From the NCBI GenBank assembly GCA_963711255.1, contig CAVQDO010000008.1, positions 62,001 to 126,000 of the forward strand: DNA of 64,000 nucleotides, in the 5' to 3' direction. Each line of letters starts with the position of its first letter. The stretch's first letter is position 1. This document shows positions 45,418-54,150 of this stretch, piece after piece. The DNA is from GCA-2746365 sp963711255 (GTDB taxonomy: Bacteria > Pseudomonadota > Gammaproteobacteria > SZUA-229). The position numbers were made by a program, and so were the translations under genes. The notes below the pieces were generated by a model, which did not search any database, was not told the DNA's origin, and worked only from the letters and a program-made list of their open reading frames with translations.

Positions 45418-45828
45418 CTAACAACCCGCTCCGCCCTGCTGCACAGCAAAAGCAGTGCCACCGATATTTACCCGTCCATTAGCCTGTAAATAAATAGGAA
45501 ACGTGCCCTGCTCACCTTGATCAGTCACGTATTGAAGCATTACACCAGCAGCATTTTGCAGCACTTGCCAGCGCCCCGTAATAGTATTATTTGAAGCACC
45601 GCCGGCAACACCAGGCACGGACCAGCTGCCTTCTTTATAATACTGATATTGGCCATTACTGCAGAAACTGACTGTTTCCAGCGTGCTATTAGAGCTGATT
45701 ACCGAACCGGAATAAGAAGTTAGCTTTGCGCCCTTTAAACCCTGTTGCCATTGTTCAACGATATCTGCGCTAACTATGCCTGAAAACAGAAAAAGGAATG
45801 CTACAGCCACTATTTTATACATTTGCAT
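45418..45828 (-). CDS. Exported protein of unknown function
   Basis: 136 residues from the ATG at 45828 (MQMYKIVAVAFLFLFSGIVSA), a clean signal peptide with cleavage after VSA. The mature part is beta-rich with Gly/Ser/Asn runs (VPGVAGGASNNTITGRWQV) and two cysteines, one at the extreme C-terminus. I do not recognise the family. It follows the PilZ gene on the same strand. Confidence 0.7.
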   Translation of the reverse strand: MQMYKIVAVAFLFLFSGIVSADIVEQWQQGLKGAKLTSYSGSVISSNSTLETVSFCSNGQYQYYKEGSWSVPGVAGGASNNTITGRWQVLQNAAGVMLQYVTDQGEQGTFPIYLQANGRVNIGGTAFAVQQGGAGC

Positions 45829-45880
45829 AGACAATATTATTACCCCCCGCAATAACTGCCTGACATTAATCTGCCAGCCA

Positions 45881-46144
45881 CTAATCGATAAAAGCCATGC
45901 CCATACCTTCACTATCATGGCGAACAATTTTCACATTAATGACAGGCATTTCGATTTCATCATTTACCGCCTGCATTTTTGCTTCACTGCCCACCGGGAT
46001 AAAACCTGAGCTGTCACAGTAAACATAAACGCCCCCGTCAGACAAATCACGAGCCTTTAGCGTTATTTCACCTACCGAAGAATGCGTCACTTTTACTACA
46101 GCCGGCATAATGCTGCGTATATGTTCTCGTTGTTCTCTACTCAT
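45881..46144 (-). CDS. Small PilZ domain protein
   Basis: 87 residues, a single minimal PilZ domain. The c-di-GMP motifs are visible: RxxxR-like REQREHIR at the start and DLSDGG (D/NxSxxG) near residue 38, so it probably binds c-di-GMP. It ends VRHDSEGMGMAFID, the PilZ C-terminal strand. Stand-alone PilZ proteins act as c-di-GMP receivers; the partner is unknown. Confidence 0.85.
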   Translation of the reverse strand: MSREQREHIRSIMPAVVKVTHSSVGEITLKARDLSDGGVYVYCDSSGFIPVGSEAKMQAVNDEIEMPVINVKIVRHDSEGMGMAFID

Positions 46145-46405
46145 ACATCCCCCTGACTTCTGTGCAATACGGTAAAAAGCTAATGACTGGCATTATAAAC
46201 AATTACCTGGCTAAAACGTAGCTATAAGCCCAGGGTTCATCGTCCACACAGCAATCGTTCAAATGACAGCTTAGCCATAAAAACTTCCGCATAAACATCA
46301 ATCACCCGAAAATCTATAAATTTATCTCGTCAGTTACCGGCATTTAAGCGTATAGTATTTGTTTCCAGGATTAAATCTTGGTACTGTTTGAACAAGGAAA
46401 CATTT

Positions 46406-46438
46406 ATGCCAGGCCCAACTAGCAATAAGAGCAATTAA
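46406..46438 (+). CDS. Possible 10-residue leader peptide
   Basis: ATG 46406 with AAGGAAA five bases upstream encodes MPGPTSNKSN and stops at TAA, which overlaps the next ATG (46438) as TAATG. The better ribosome site is the leader's, so it may couple translation of the following gene. It could also be chance; the following gene lacks a strong site of its own. Confidence 0.35.
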   Translation: MPGPTSNKSN

Positions 46439-47388
46439 TGTCAAAATACGGACAGCCAACAGTCAACGACGGTTTCAGCCTGCTTGCGAAAAGCACCCGG
46501 TTATCCCTCGGTGAGTACACCGAAATAACCCAGAGCCAGGCTGATATTGAGTTATTCTTAAAACAGCACCTTGATACATTCAGCACGGTACTATTCGGCG
46601 CTTTTTCTCGTAAAACTATCGTTACACCTCTGGCAGGCAGCATTATAGATATGCTTGTTCTCTATCGAGAAAGCGAAATCAAACATCGTCATCCATCATG
46701 GATATTTCAAAAATTAAGCAACGAGCTGTTGAAACAATATCCCGGATCGAGCATATTAGAAAACAGAAACGTAATAATGATTCCGGTCAAAGGTTTTTAT
46801 TTCAAGATTCAGCCCGCCTACTCGGTGTCAGATAACTCTTATATGATACCCGCTGAAAAATTTAATGACTGGGTGGCATATGATATTAACTCCTATAATG
46901 AAATTTTTATCAGGGAGAACACCCGCCATAAAGGCATGCTGATAGAAATTATTCGCATGATTAAAACCTGGAATCGCGTATCCGGTAACCTGTTTAACGG
47001 TTTTTACCTCGAATTACTGGTTACCGAAGTATTGTTAGAATATGAAATAAAAAACTATGCAGAAACACTTTGCCACATATTTCGAGCAGCCCTGACTGTC
47101 GTTGTCTTCCAGAAACACGACCCGGCCAACATGGAGTTTCAGATAGAAGGCCTTAATAATATCGAGGACCTGATTACTGCTATGCTACTGCTGAAAAAAT
47201 CACATAAGCTGGCACAGAATGCCCTGACATATGAAGAAAAAAATGATACCAGGAAAACCTTTGATAACTTGAATAAACTCTTTCCAAATGCCTTTCCCAG
47301 TGAAGTAGACATGCTGGTTGGGAAAGCGAGAAGCGACGGTATAAGAGGTGCTGACGCTTTGAAAATGATGATCAAAAACAAGCAATAA
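46438..47388 (+). CDS. CD-NTase-fold (SMODS-like) protein with degraded active site
   Basis: 316 residues. The N-terminal nucleotidyltransferase pattern is recognisable: LFGAFSRKTIVTP then SIIDMLVLY, a match to GS..R.T..p...DhDhhV, but the first catalytic Asp is Ile69 (only D71 remains) and the third-strand acidic position reads FKIQPA (K123) instead of Asp. The helical second domain (GMLIEIIRMIKTWNRVSG, FNGFYLELLVTEVL) is typical of the OAS/CD-NTase class. I infer a catalytically dead or altered homologue. No CBASS effector or Cap2/Cap3 gene adjoins it. Function unknown. Confidence 0.72.
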   Translation: MSKYGQPTVNDGFSLLAKSTRLSLGEYTEITQSQADIELFLKQHLDTFSTVLFGAFSRKTIVTPLAGSIIDMLVLYRESEIKHRHPSWIFQKLSNELLKQYPGSSILENRNVIMIPVKGFYFKIQPAYSVSDNSYMIPAEKFNDWVAYDINSYNEIFIRENTRHKGMLIEIIRMIKTWNRVSGNLFNGFYLELLVTEVLLEYEIKNYAETLCHIFRAALTVVVFQKHDPANMEFQIEGLNNIEDLITAMLLLKKSHKLAQNALTYEEKNDTRKTFDNLNKLFPNAFPSEVDMLVGKARSDGIRGADALKMMIKNKQ

Positions 47389-47396
47389 AAAAACAG

Positions 47397-47906
47397 CTAA
47401 CTATTGCCCTGATTATTGAGACTTTCCTCAGCTTCGTTTTCTTTCTTTTCCTGTTTTTTCAAATGCCGCTGATACAGCCTGTCAAACCGTGACTCGGAAA
47501 AACCGTTCATTCTTTTATCACCAACAATAATGATTGGCACACCTGTTCCACGTAACCGTTTGAAATCCCTTTTACCCGTCCTGCTTTTATTGACATCGTA
47601 TGAAACATAAGCAATGCCTTTGCTTTTGAAATAGCGCTTCGCTTTCTTACAGTAACCACACTTGCTGGTGCTATACATTACCACTTTATCAGAACGCCCC
47701 AGTCGCTCGACCAGTGGGGTGACCTCTACTGCGGTATAGGTATTAATTTGAAGATCAACTTCTACTGCTTTCTTATTGTGCGGCGGGTTATCCGTGAAAT
47801 GCACCTTGCCATGCGCATCGGTCCATTTATAGATCTCACTATTAACTGGAAAAGTAACAAATAAAATGCCACATAGAAGTGTTAGCGGCAATATTATGAT
47901 TTTCAT
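47397..47906 (-). CDS. DUF4124-glutaredoxin exported protein
   Basis: 169 residues from the ATG at 47906 (MKIIILPLTLLCGILFVTFP), with GGAAGGAGAT seven bases upstream. Signal peptide, then a DUF4124 domain (EIYKWTDAHGKVHFTDNPP), then a glutaredoxin domain with active site SKCGYCKKA and a GTGVPIIIVGDKRMNGF cis-Pro loop. The C-terminus is a charged coil. Exported glutaredoxin-like proteins with DUF4124 are known in gammas. Convergent with the CD-NTase-like gene, 8 bp away. Confidence 0.87.
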   Translation of the reverse strand: MKIIILPLTLLCGILFVTFPVNSEIYKWTDAHGKVHFTDNPPHNKKAVEVDLQINTYTAVEVTPLVERLGRSDKVVMYSTSKCGYCKKAKRYFKSKGIAYVSYDVNKSRTGKRDFKRLRGTGVPIIIVGDKRMNGFSESRFDRLYQRHLKKQEKKENEAEESLNNQGNS

Positions 47907-48171
47907 AATTGGATCTCCTTCCATGAAAGACAGCCTCTTCGACGTTAGCACCAGTAACATCGGTCACCAGTTATATTAGTAACTGGCTGTATAAACGTTT
48001 ACACAGGTCCACCTGGCATACAATATTGTGCAAAGGCGATGTGCACACCCTGCTCAAGATCGGGTCAAACAGTTGTCGCAAATCGTCAATTATTCTTATG
48101 TAACCGGCCTTACTATACAACGATGCCGACCAACGATGTCTGGTGACGACCGACTAGCAAAGTCAGGCTAC

Positions 48172-48195
48172 GCAAAAGCCCTTCGGGGCTTTTGC
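48172..48195 (-). terminator. Hairpin past the HlyD gene
   Basis: GCAAAAGCCC and GGGCTTTTGC pair around TTCG, 33 bp past the HlyD stop on the minus strand. The U-tract is weak on the minus side, so it is either a terminator or a transcript-end stabiliser. Confidence 0.6.
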
Positions 48196-48227
48196 CCTTA
48201 TTCACCTGTAGCAACCGAAGTTTCGCA

Positions 48228-49187
48228 TTAATGAAATGGAAAGATATAGTTCATCCAGGCTGACATTCTTAATAATACCTTACGCATAACTGAAACATGG
48301 TGCATATGTTCACTATAAATTGCCGCCTGACCGTATGAACCACCCGGAACCATCATGTCATACTGGGCAAAATCCGGGTCATCAATCAGCAGCTCAACAC
48401 CGATTCGTCCCGCGTAACGATCTCTGCTGCCATCCAGCAGCACGCCGGATGCTGAGACCTGACCCTGTGACATGGCAGGTAACACCTGTTTCACCCTGGC
48501 AGAAAAAACCTCGCCCGGTAAACCGTCAAAGGCAATCTCAGCCTCGTAGCCCGGCTTTAAGCGAAGCATACTGTTCTGTCGGAACCAGCCCACAAAGTGG
48601 CGGCTTTCATCAGGAATAAAGACCATAACGGGAGCCAGCGGCAGCGGCACAGCTCGTACCCCGGGGCGAACCGCTACCTGTGAAACATAGCCATCAGATG
48701 GAGCGCGGATAACCGTATTATCGAGATCCCACTGAGCCTTGGTGACTTTAGGCAACAATTCATCAACCTGTCTCCGGGCAATGTCCAGCTCACGTTTAGC
48801 CAGAGCATTTTTGGACGTTAATTTTTTTGCACGGACAAGGTCTGCCTCGGCAGAAATAAGCTCAGCTTTGAGCGTAGCCAGGCTTGTCTCAAATGGGGTT
48901 GGGTCTATCTTTAAAAGCACGTCGCCCTGCTTGAGCTTCTGGTTACGCGACTCTGTAACCTCAATAACCTTGCCAGCCACCTGTGGCACTATCTGGATTG
49001 TGGTGAAATAAGAACGGCTGACTTCTGAATACGGGTGGTTGTAATTCATTGCAAAAATCAATGTACCTATCAGTACAACGCCGCCTAATGCCGCCGTAGG
49101 AACAGTCCACTTATTTAGTGGCAGTTTAAAAACCTTGAATACCGCAACACAAATAGCGGTATAGGTCATAATCAGTAATAGGTCCAT
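48228..49187 (-). CDS. HlyD-family efflux adaptor (YiaV/EmrA-like)
   Basis: 319 residues. A N-terminal membrane segment (about 30-48), a biotinyl-lipoyl/HlyD hairpin (about 60-170; VAGKVIEVTESRNQKLKQGDVLLKIDP, VIRAPSDGYVSQV), and a beta-barrel domain after it. It should be the periplasmic adaptor of a transporter, but no inner-membrane pump or TolC is next to it. It follows the DUF3302 gene by 1 bp, the yiaW-yiaV pairing of E. coli. Confidence 0.9.
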   Translation of the reverse strand: MDLLLIMTYTAICVAVFKVFKLPLNKWTVPTAALGGVVLIGTLIFAMNYNHPYSEVSRSYFTTIQIVPQVAGKVIEVTESRNQKLKQGDVLLKIDPTPFETSLATLKAELISAEADLVRAKKLTSKNALAKRELDIARRQVDELLPKVTKAQWDLDNTVIRAPSDGYVSQVAVRPGVRAVPLPLAPVMVFIPDESRHFVGWFRQNSMLRLKPGYEAEIAFDGLPGEVFSARVKQVLPAMSQGQVSASGVLLDGSRDRYAGRIGVELLIDDPDFAQYDMMVPGGSYGQAAIYSEHMHHVSVMRKVLLRMSAWMNYIFPFH

Positions 49188-49188
49188 A

Positions 49189-49521
49189 TTATTGCTCCTT
49201 CACCTGTTTAAGCTCCCGTTCCAGAGACTCGACTCGGGTTACCAGTTCAGCCAGTTTAGTATCAACATCAGCTTCACCAGATGCAACAGCCGACATGCCC
49301 CAACCGCGTTCAGGCTTATACAGAGTTGCCCATATCCAGAGAAATGGCCACAGCACATGTAAAGTAAAAAGACTCACCCAGCCAGCGACATGAATGGCAT
49401 CCTGGTGCGGATGCTGGCGATGTTTGGCAATCTCATAGGGAATATCGTGAATAATAATAATGCCGTAGAACAGCACAATAACAACGAAAAAAAGCAGAAA
49501 TAACGCAAAATAATCTAGCAT
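49189..49521 (-). CDS. DUF3302 membrane protein (YiaW-like)
   Basis: 110 residues. Two membrane helices (about 3-25 and 45-65) around HDIPYEIAKHRQHPHQDAIH, the DUF3302 signature, then a C-terminal coiled coil (ELVTRVESLERELKQVKEQ). It always comes with a YiaV-type HlyD adaptor, as here; the pair's substrate is unknown. Confidence 0.9.
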   Translation of the reverse strand: MLDYFALFLLFFVVIVLFYGIIIIHDIPYEIAKHRQHPHQDAIHVAGWVSLFTLHVLWPFLWIWATLYKPERGWGMSAVASGEADVDTKLAELVTRVESLERELKQVKEQ

Positions 49522-49926
49522 GTCAAAACCTGTAAATCCTGTGTCGGGTTAATTTCAGCAGCAACTGGATGACTGAAAAATGAATATAACACGAAATAAT
49601 GAAACATATAAAACTTAGAACACACTCCGTTCAAATTGCCCGTCAACCGTCATCGAACGTTATAATTTGAAATTCAAGCAGATGAATAGCATGATTAACT
49701 AGACAGCATTTTACGATGCAACGTCTCATAAACTGGTCATGATCAGGCCGGGTCAAGCATTCAGCTGATTAATACGGCCACTTTCATCATCAGCTTTCCT
49801 GATACTTAACATTGAGACATTTGCACCACTCCATTTGCTATTACTAAAGAAGGTTAAGGGGTTAGCCAGATTTGCTGACGAAAGAAGATGATAAGTTATA
49901 ATCTCTAACCGGGTATGTATATGATT
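49522..49926. other. 405-bp gene-free stretch
   Basis: Between the DUF3302 and CoA-binding genes I see no RNA gene, repeat or hairpin of note, and no convincing frame on either strand. It should hold the promoter of the DUF3302-HlyD pair. Confidence 0.6.
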
Positions 49927-50292
49927 TTAAAAATTGCCCGTTGATAGCAAAACCAAAGTGCAGGCCCTCAAGGTTTCAATACCAGCATCATTTAAAGCTC
50001 TCTCATGCTCGTCATCTTCCGTTCCCGGGTTCATTATAACTCTTCTCGGTCTGGCTTTTATCACCTCATCGATATGATCATGAAATCTCAATGGATTCAC
50101 ATACAGTGTTACCGTATCAATGACAGCTTCATAATCACCAACAGAAGTATAGCAATGCTGTCCTTCAATATTGCTTTTAAACGGATTAACCAGGACAACT
50201 TCATGGCCATGCTCTTTTAAAGCATGAAGCGCCATATTTGAATAACGCTCGGGCTTATCACTGGCACCAATGACTGCAACTACTTCTGGCAT
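49927..50292 (-). CDS. CoA-binding domain protein (YccU-like)
   Basis: 121 residues, a single CoA_binding_2 Rossmann domain: VVAVIGASDKPERYSNMALHALKEHGHEVVLVNPF, then IDTVTLYVNPLRFHDHIDEVI and RRVIMNPGTED. YccU-type proteins bind CoA or a nucleotide; role unknown. Stands alone. Confidence 0.9.
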   Translation of the reverse strand: MPEVVAVIGASDKPERYSNMALHALKEHGHEVVLVNPFKSNIEGQHCYTSVGDYEAVIDTVTLYVNPLRFHDHIDEVIKARPRRVIMNPGTEDDEHERALNDAGIETLRACTLVLLSTGNF

Positions 50293-50476
50293 AATTCTTC
50301 ATTCATAATATTATTAGATGCTTGTTTAGAATAACCTGAATGTAATAACCTGAACAAATAATCAGTCACTATCACTGTGTTTCGTGGCGATAACCACAGT
50401 GCCCATTTTTTGCTTCGTCTCAACTAGAAGTAATTGCTCTGTATAACATTTCTTTCCAAACTGTTTATTACACTCG

Positions 50477-51349
50477 TTAATCCCGTATAGCCGACAATAC
50501 TAACTCCGCATCAACATTCGAATGACTACCGCTCTGTATTACTCGCCTGTAATCATTATGCATGCATAATGCCAGGTTACGGAAGAAGTCTTTGTTTTGT
50601 ATAGAGTGGAGCATATCATCAGGATGTATTTCAATTACTTTTGCACTAGAGTCACACCAGATTATATTGGCAAGAGCCGCACCATGCTGGGCAATAATCA
50701 CATCAGCATGTTTGAACAATGCAATTTGATAAGCAAGCGATTTCCCCTGAAGCGTGACGCTTATTGTATTTTTATATTCAGAACCAACAGCAGTGAAGAG
50801 GCTGTCAAAATTAGGAATTGACCGCCTGATATCACCGGCAGTTTTAATTTCGCACGCCTGAGATAAGTAGAATGGATCAGAAGGCTCCCTGTTAATCATA
50901 ATTACACGGGGAGTATCATCTTTCATGTACGCCTTAAGCTGTTTAGAAAATTTCGCAATATCATTAGATAATGATGTCATGAGTATTGACTTGAAATCAC
51001 AGAATTTATCATAGCTGTAATAATCGGGATCATCATAACCCCAGAGTTCGATAAACTCATCCGCAACTGTTTTAGTGCTTACATCTGAATAACTTTCTAT
51101 TTTTATTGTGTTGTGACGATTACTGTCAACAATTTCTACCCCATCAAAACCAATAGCATTTAAATGCTCGTCCATAATTGCACAGCTTCGAATAAATAAT
51201 ATATCACCCGCTGGCGCATTTATCTTTTTCTGTTCCAAAGCAAGCGGCATCAAAAAACCAAATAAAAAATGATAGTAGTGCTCTACTGAACCCCAATGAT
51301 TTTTCAATGTTAGATGAATCTTTCTGCCATTGTCATTATTATTATTCAT
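50477..51349 (-). CDS. Glycosyltransferase family 61 protein
   Basis: 290 residues. The C-terminal part carries INREPSDPF, DADVIIAQHGAAL-type motif (HADVIIAQHGAALANIIWC) and KVIEIHP, typical of GT61/DUF563. The N-terminus (HWGSVEHYYHFLFGFLMPL) is also family-like. Possibly a capsule or exopolysaccharide transferase; no other glycan genes are near. Confidence 0.8.
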   Translation of the reverse strand: MNNNNDNGRKIHLTLKNHWGSVEHYYHFLFGFLMPLALEQKKINAPAGDILFIRSCAIMDEHLNAIGFDGVEIVDSNRHNTIKIESYSDVSTKTVADEFIELWGYDDPDYYSYDKFCDFKSILMTSLSNDIAKFSKQLKAYMKDDTPRVIMINREPSDPFYLSQACEIKTAGDIRRSIPNFDSLFTAVGSEYKNTISVTLQGKSLAYQIALFKHADVIIAQHGAALANIIWCDSSAKVIEIHPDDMLHSIQNKDFFRNLALCMHNDYRRVIQSGSHSNVDAELVLSAIRD

Positions 51350-51472
51350 GTGTGATACGCTACGATTTCAGCTATTTGATACCAGACCAATATTTAGTCT
51401 GGCAATAGTTTATCAAACGAAGAAATATTTCGCAGGAATGACTGGTTATATTTTTGTGAATTTTCTCTTTTA

Positions 51473-51736
51473 CTAATGACGGCTATTTAAAGCAAGGTCA
51501 TCACTACAGGGACCTTGCGCCTCTAACCAGTGAAGCGTGTTGCCAACAAGAACCACGCTTCCGGAAACAACAAAAGACCCAACTGGAAGAATACCCCCAT
51601 AAAAAATTAAACAGGCATCGATGCTGTCTTCACTACTGCATAAGGTGCCTTTTATGTCTTTAGCAGAAAGCGTTAATTGCCTGGTAAGCATATGACATGA
51701 AGTCGAGTACTCCTGCTTTTCAGATACTTCTGGCAA
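51473..51736 (-). CDS. Small protein of unknown function, possibly a truncated lipoprotein
   Basis: About 87 residues from a TTG at 51736 (a GTG at 51748 is also possible). The C-terminus SFVVSGSVVLVGNTLHWLEAQG resembles small gammaproteobacterial lipoproteins I have seen, but no signal or lipobox is in frame, so the 5' end may be lost. Four cysteines. No family assigned. Confidence 0.5.
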   Translation of the reverse strand: MPEVSEKQEYSTSCHMLTRQLTLSAKDIKGTLCSSEDSIDACLIFYGGILPVGSFVVSGSVVLVGNTLHWLEAQGPCSDDLALNSRH

Positions 51737-51936
51737 ACAAATGGCGAATCACGATTCTTTGCTGATGTGCTCTTTATAAGGAATGTGCCGGAAAGTTCCA
51801 TTTCAGTATAATCTTATTTAGCAGCGGTCGATTGGATTATCTGCATATGCGGCGCAGATTAACAGGTTAAAAGGATTTGATTCAGAGAAATACCAGAAAG
51901 TTTACTTTTATCAGAGTATTGATAAATTGGGGAGAT

Positions 51937-52332
51937 TCACTCTTTATCAAAGCTGTCCACAATAATAGCGCCCATGGAAGCAGGCATTGTAATAACTATC
52001 AGGCGCTTGAATGCGATAAGAGTGTCTGTAAGCAACGGGAATTTACCTAATGAAAACAACACTAATGCAACAACTATAGCTGCAATTGTATAAGCAATAG
52101 CTATACGCAACAAAAAAATGGGCACCCGGTATTTAATATTTCCCTGGAATACGCTTTCATATGCAAAAAAGCCCAGGAATGAAATAGACAGGATAAATAC
52201 CATCAGGAGGTTACTTAAAGGAAGCGTCTCACCTAGCCTCCAGGCCTCTTCAGAGAACGATATTGGAACGGCTAAAGCAAATGCACCAATGGCAACCTGA
52301 CTTGCATCCTCCAGGTTAAAGCTTAAATTCAT
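51937..52332 (-). CDS. DUF2391-type integral membrane protein
   Basis: 131 residues with four hydrophobic segments (about 10-25, 40-60, 70-95, 105-125). The pattern AIGAFALAVPISFSEEAWRLGETLP is that of DUF2391/TIGR02587 membrane proteins. Function unknown. Confidence 0.75.
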   Translation of the reverse strand: MNLSFNLEDASQVAIGAFALAVPISFSEEAWRLGETLPLSNLLMVFILSISFLGFFAYESVFQGNIKYRVPIFLLRIAIAYTIAAIVVALVLFSLGKFPLLTDTLIAFKRLIVITMPASMGAIIVDSFDKE

Positions 52333-52354
52333 TTTTTTGCCTGCGGTTTGATCT

Positions 52355-52388
52355 AACCTGACCGCACGTTGTTTGCATCGGTCAGGTT
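52355..52388. other. Strong hairpin between the DUF2391 and ferritin-like genes
   Basis: AACCTGACCG (52355-52364) pairs perfectly with CGGTCAGGTT (52379-52388) around a 14-base loop. No T-run follows on either strand. It may stabilise or end the ferritin-like transcript. Confidence 0.6.
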
Positions 52389-52410
52389 AAATAGCCTTGT
52401 CAGAGCTTGT

Positions 52411-52698
52411 CTATTTATGTGCAATTGGTTTTTCAGTAAATAGATAGTCTTTTAGTTCTTTGTCCATAGTCGGGTCTTTTCTTCTTATCCATTCCAGAAC
52501 CATTGCGGCATGTTCTTTTTCTTCATCTCTATTGTGAGCAAGTATGGCCCTTAACTCATCGTCCTTACACGCATCAACTCGCTGATTATACCAATCAACT
52601 GCTTCTAACTCCTCCATCAACGAGGTTATTGCACGATGCATATCCCGTGTTTCATCAGTTAGTTCTTCAATGGGCTCATGGTAACCTTCATTCGACAT
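52411..52698 (-). CDS. Encapsulated-ferritin-type protein (EncFtn family) without cargo tail
   Basis: 95 residues. SLMEELEAVDWYNQRVDAC and LAHNRDEEKEHAAMVLEWIRRKDP are the helical signature of EncFtn, whose acidic and histidine residues build the inter-subunit ferroxidase centre. The typical tail (KELKDYLFTEKPIAH) is present, but the protein ends one residue later, without the encapsulin-targeting peptide seen in family members. No encapsulin gene is adjacent. It oxidises Fe(II) in the family; here free in the cytoplasm, by inference. Confidence 0.92.
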   Translation of the reverse strand: MSNEGYHEPIEELTDETRDMHRAITSLMEELEAVDWYNQRVDACKDDELRAILAHNRDEEKEHAAMVLEWIRRKDPTMDKELKDYLFTEKPIAHK

Positions 52699-52796
52699 TT
52701 TTTTCTCCAGTTCTTTCTATTTGATTCGCTAAATGTTTTAGCTATGCGGCGTGTAAATCCCGTAAGAGTTAATGCGTTTGTATGGTATTTTACAGC

Positions 52797-53039
52797 TCAT
52801 TTTTCCTCTGTGGGATGAGAAACGCCAGTAAACTTGAAAATCAGTTTACTAAAGGGTTTATCCATTGGACGTAAAACATAAGCTGCCGCTGCGGGCATTA
52901 AGCCGTAGAAAAACATTTCTTCGTTGTCCTGTGCAACAAATAACACCAATACAAGGATAATAACAATAGTTAGCAGGACGTAAATGGTCCATGCCATTTT
53001 GGTATAGAAAGCATAATCTTTATTTTTGTTATCTGTCAT
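52797..53039 (-). CDS. Small two-helix membrane protein
   Basis: 80 residues with two hydrophobic helices (about 17-36 and 42-56), charged ends, and a C-terminus GVSHPTEEK. I do not recognise the family. Same strand as and 98 bp upstream of the ferritin-like gene, so it might share a transcript. Confidence 0.6.
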   Translation of the reverse strand: MTDNKNKDYAFYTKMAWTIYVLLTIVIILVLVLFVAQDNEEMFFYGLMPAAAAYVLRPMDKPFSKLIFKFTGVSHPTEEK

Positions 53040-53218
53040 AATCTCGAACCCTGCAAAACCTTGTTGGAATTACACTATTATTGTTTATAAAATTACCTAA
53101 AGTACTAAATTGCTTGCTGCATGTTTGCACTCAGGAGAACATGCCGTACCTCTCGTGATGTTACACCATGTTTTCGTTGATTTTCCAGTTTTTTACACCG
53201 CTCCATTCTAAGTTCTGC

Positions 53219-54053
53219 TTACTCAACACTGGCTATTACCGACAACAGCGATTGATAGAAAGCGATGTGCGCACTCATCAATCCTTCAGGCGTAGGTACC
53301 TGGTGGGCTTTTTCTCCGTCATATCCCAATACTACGTATTTTCGCCTGAGCTTGCCAGGCTCCACATTGCCTTGCAAAAGATCGATATATGATATGTATT
53401 CGACAGGCTTTTCTGACATCCATTTATAGCTGTATTCTCCGTTAGAATTGAGATTAATTACTTTTTTTCCCAAATACAACTTATCTTCTTTCGCAACCAT
53501 CTTTAAGCCATATATAGATTCCAATGCATGAAAATACAATGAGCCAACGGCTTCACCTTTGTAACTTTCAATAAATAATACAGGATATATACTGTCAATA
53601 AACCCTATTGCCTTTGCGTTTTTACTGAAATCGATAGTAGGTAGCCATCCAGACTCACCATGCAAGCCACTTCTAATCGCTTTGAATTCTTTCGAAAGTT
53701 TATGTCCGGGTAGCAATGTATTGGCATTGGGTTCCGAATCATCTATTCGCGCCTGGAGAGTTACAGGAATAGTAGTAAAGGTATTGGCGAGTTGTATGTC
53801 TTTACTTCTATTTTTGTTCGCATCCAGAAATAATTTCAGCAGGACTTCACTGGCCCCTAATTGAGACAGCATTTGAATACCTTTTGCATATACATCCCTT
53901 TCATAAGGGAAAACACCAATACTTTGTTCTGTTTTTTTATCTATCAGGACGAGAACCGTATCTAAGTGCAGGTGCAGAGGCAGGTTCAGCTACGGTAATA
54001 TTTACCGATAACATCGCTGAAGCAAATAAAACCCAGGTTAATACTAAGTGCAT
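53219..54053 (-). pseudogene. CHASE2-domain sensory protein, frameshifted near the N-terminus
   Basis: The main frame (53219 to about 53987) encodes a CHASE2 sensory domain: VLVLIDKKTEQSIGVFPYERD, then LGASEVLLKLFLD, and the closing RRKYVVLGYDG. It has no start codon in frame above a TAG. One base out of phase lies ATG 54053, giving MHLVLTWVLFASA..., a signal peptide that runs to about 53970. A one-base shift in ~53955-53990 joins them. The resulting protein would be ~275 residues, secreted, and has no kinase or cyclase output domain, unlike usual CHASE2 sensors. It may be a sequence error or a decayed gene. Confidence 0.65.
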
Positions 54054-54150
54054 AATTGAGTTCGACACATTTATAATGGTAAGGTCCAGAGCAGGTTAAG
54101 CCGATTATTAAATGCTGTTAAAGAGTAGATTGCCATTAGCTGTTTACCCA

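Noticed and set aside
46438..47960. A CBASS defence operon
   Set aside because: The CD-NTase-like protein lacks catalytic acids and its neighbour is an exported DUF4124-glutaredoxin, not an effector.
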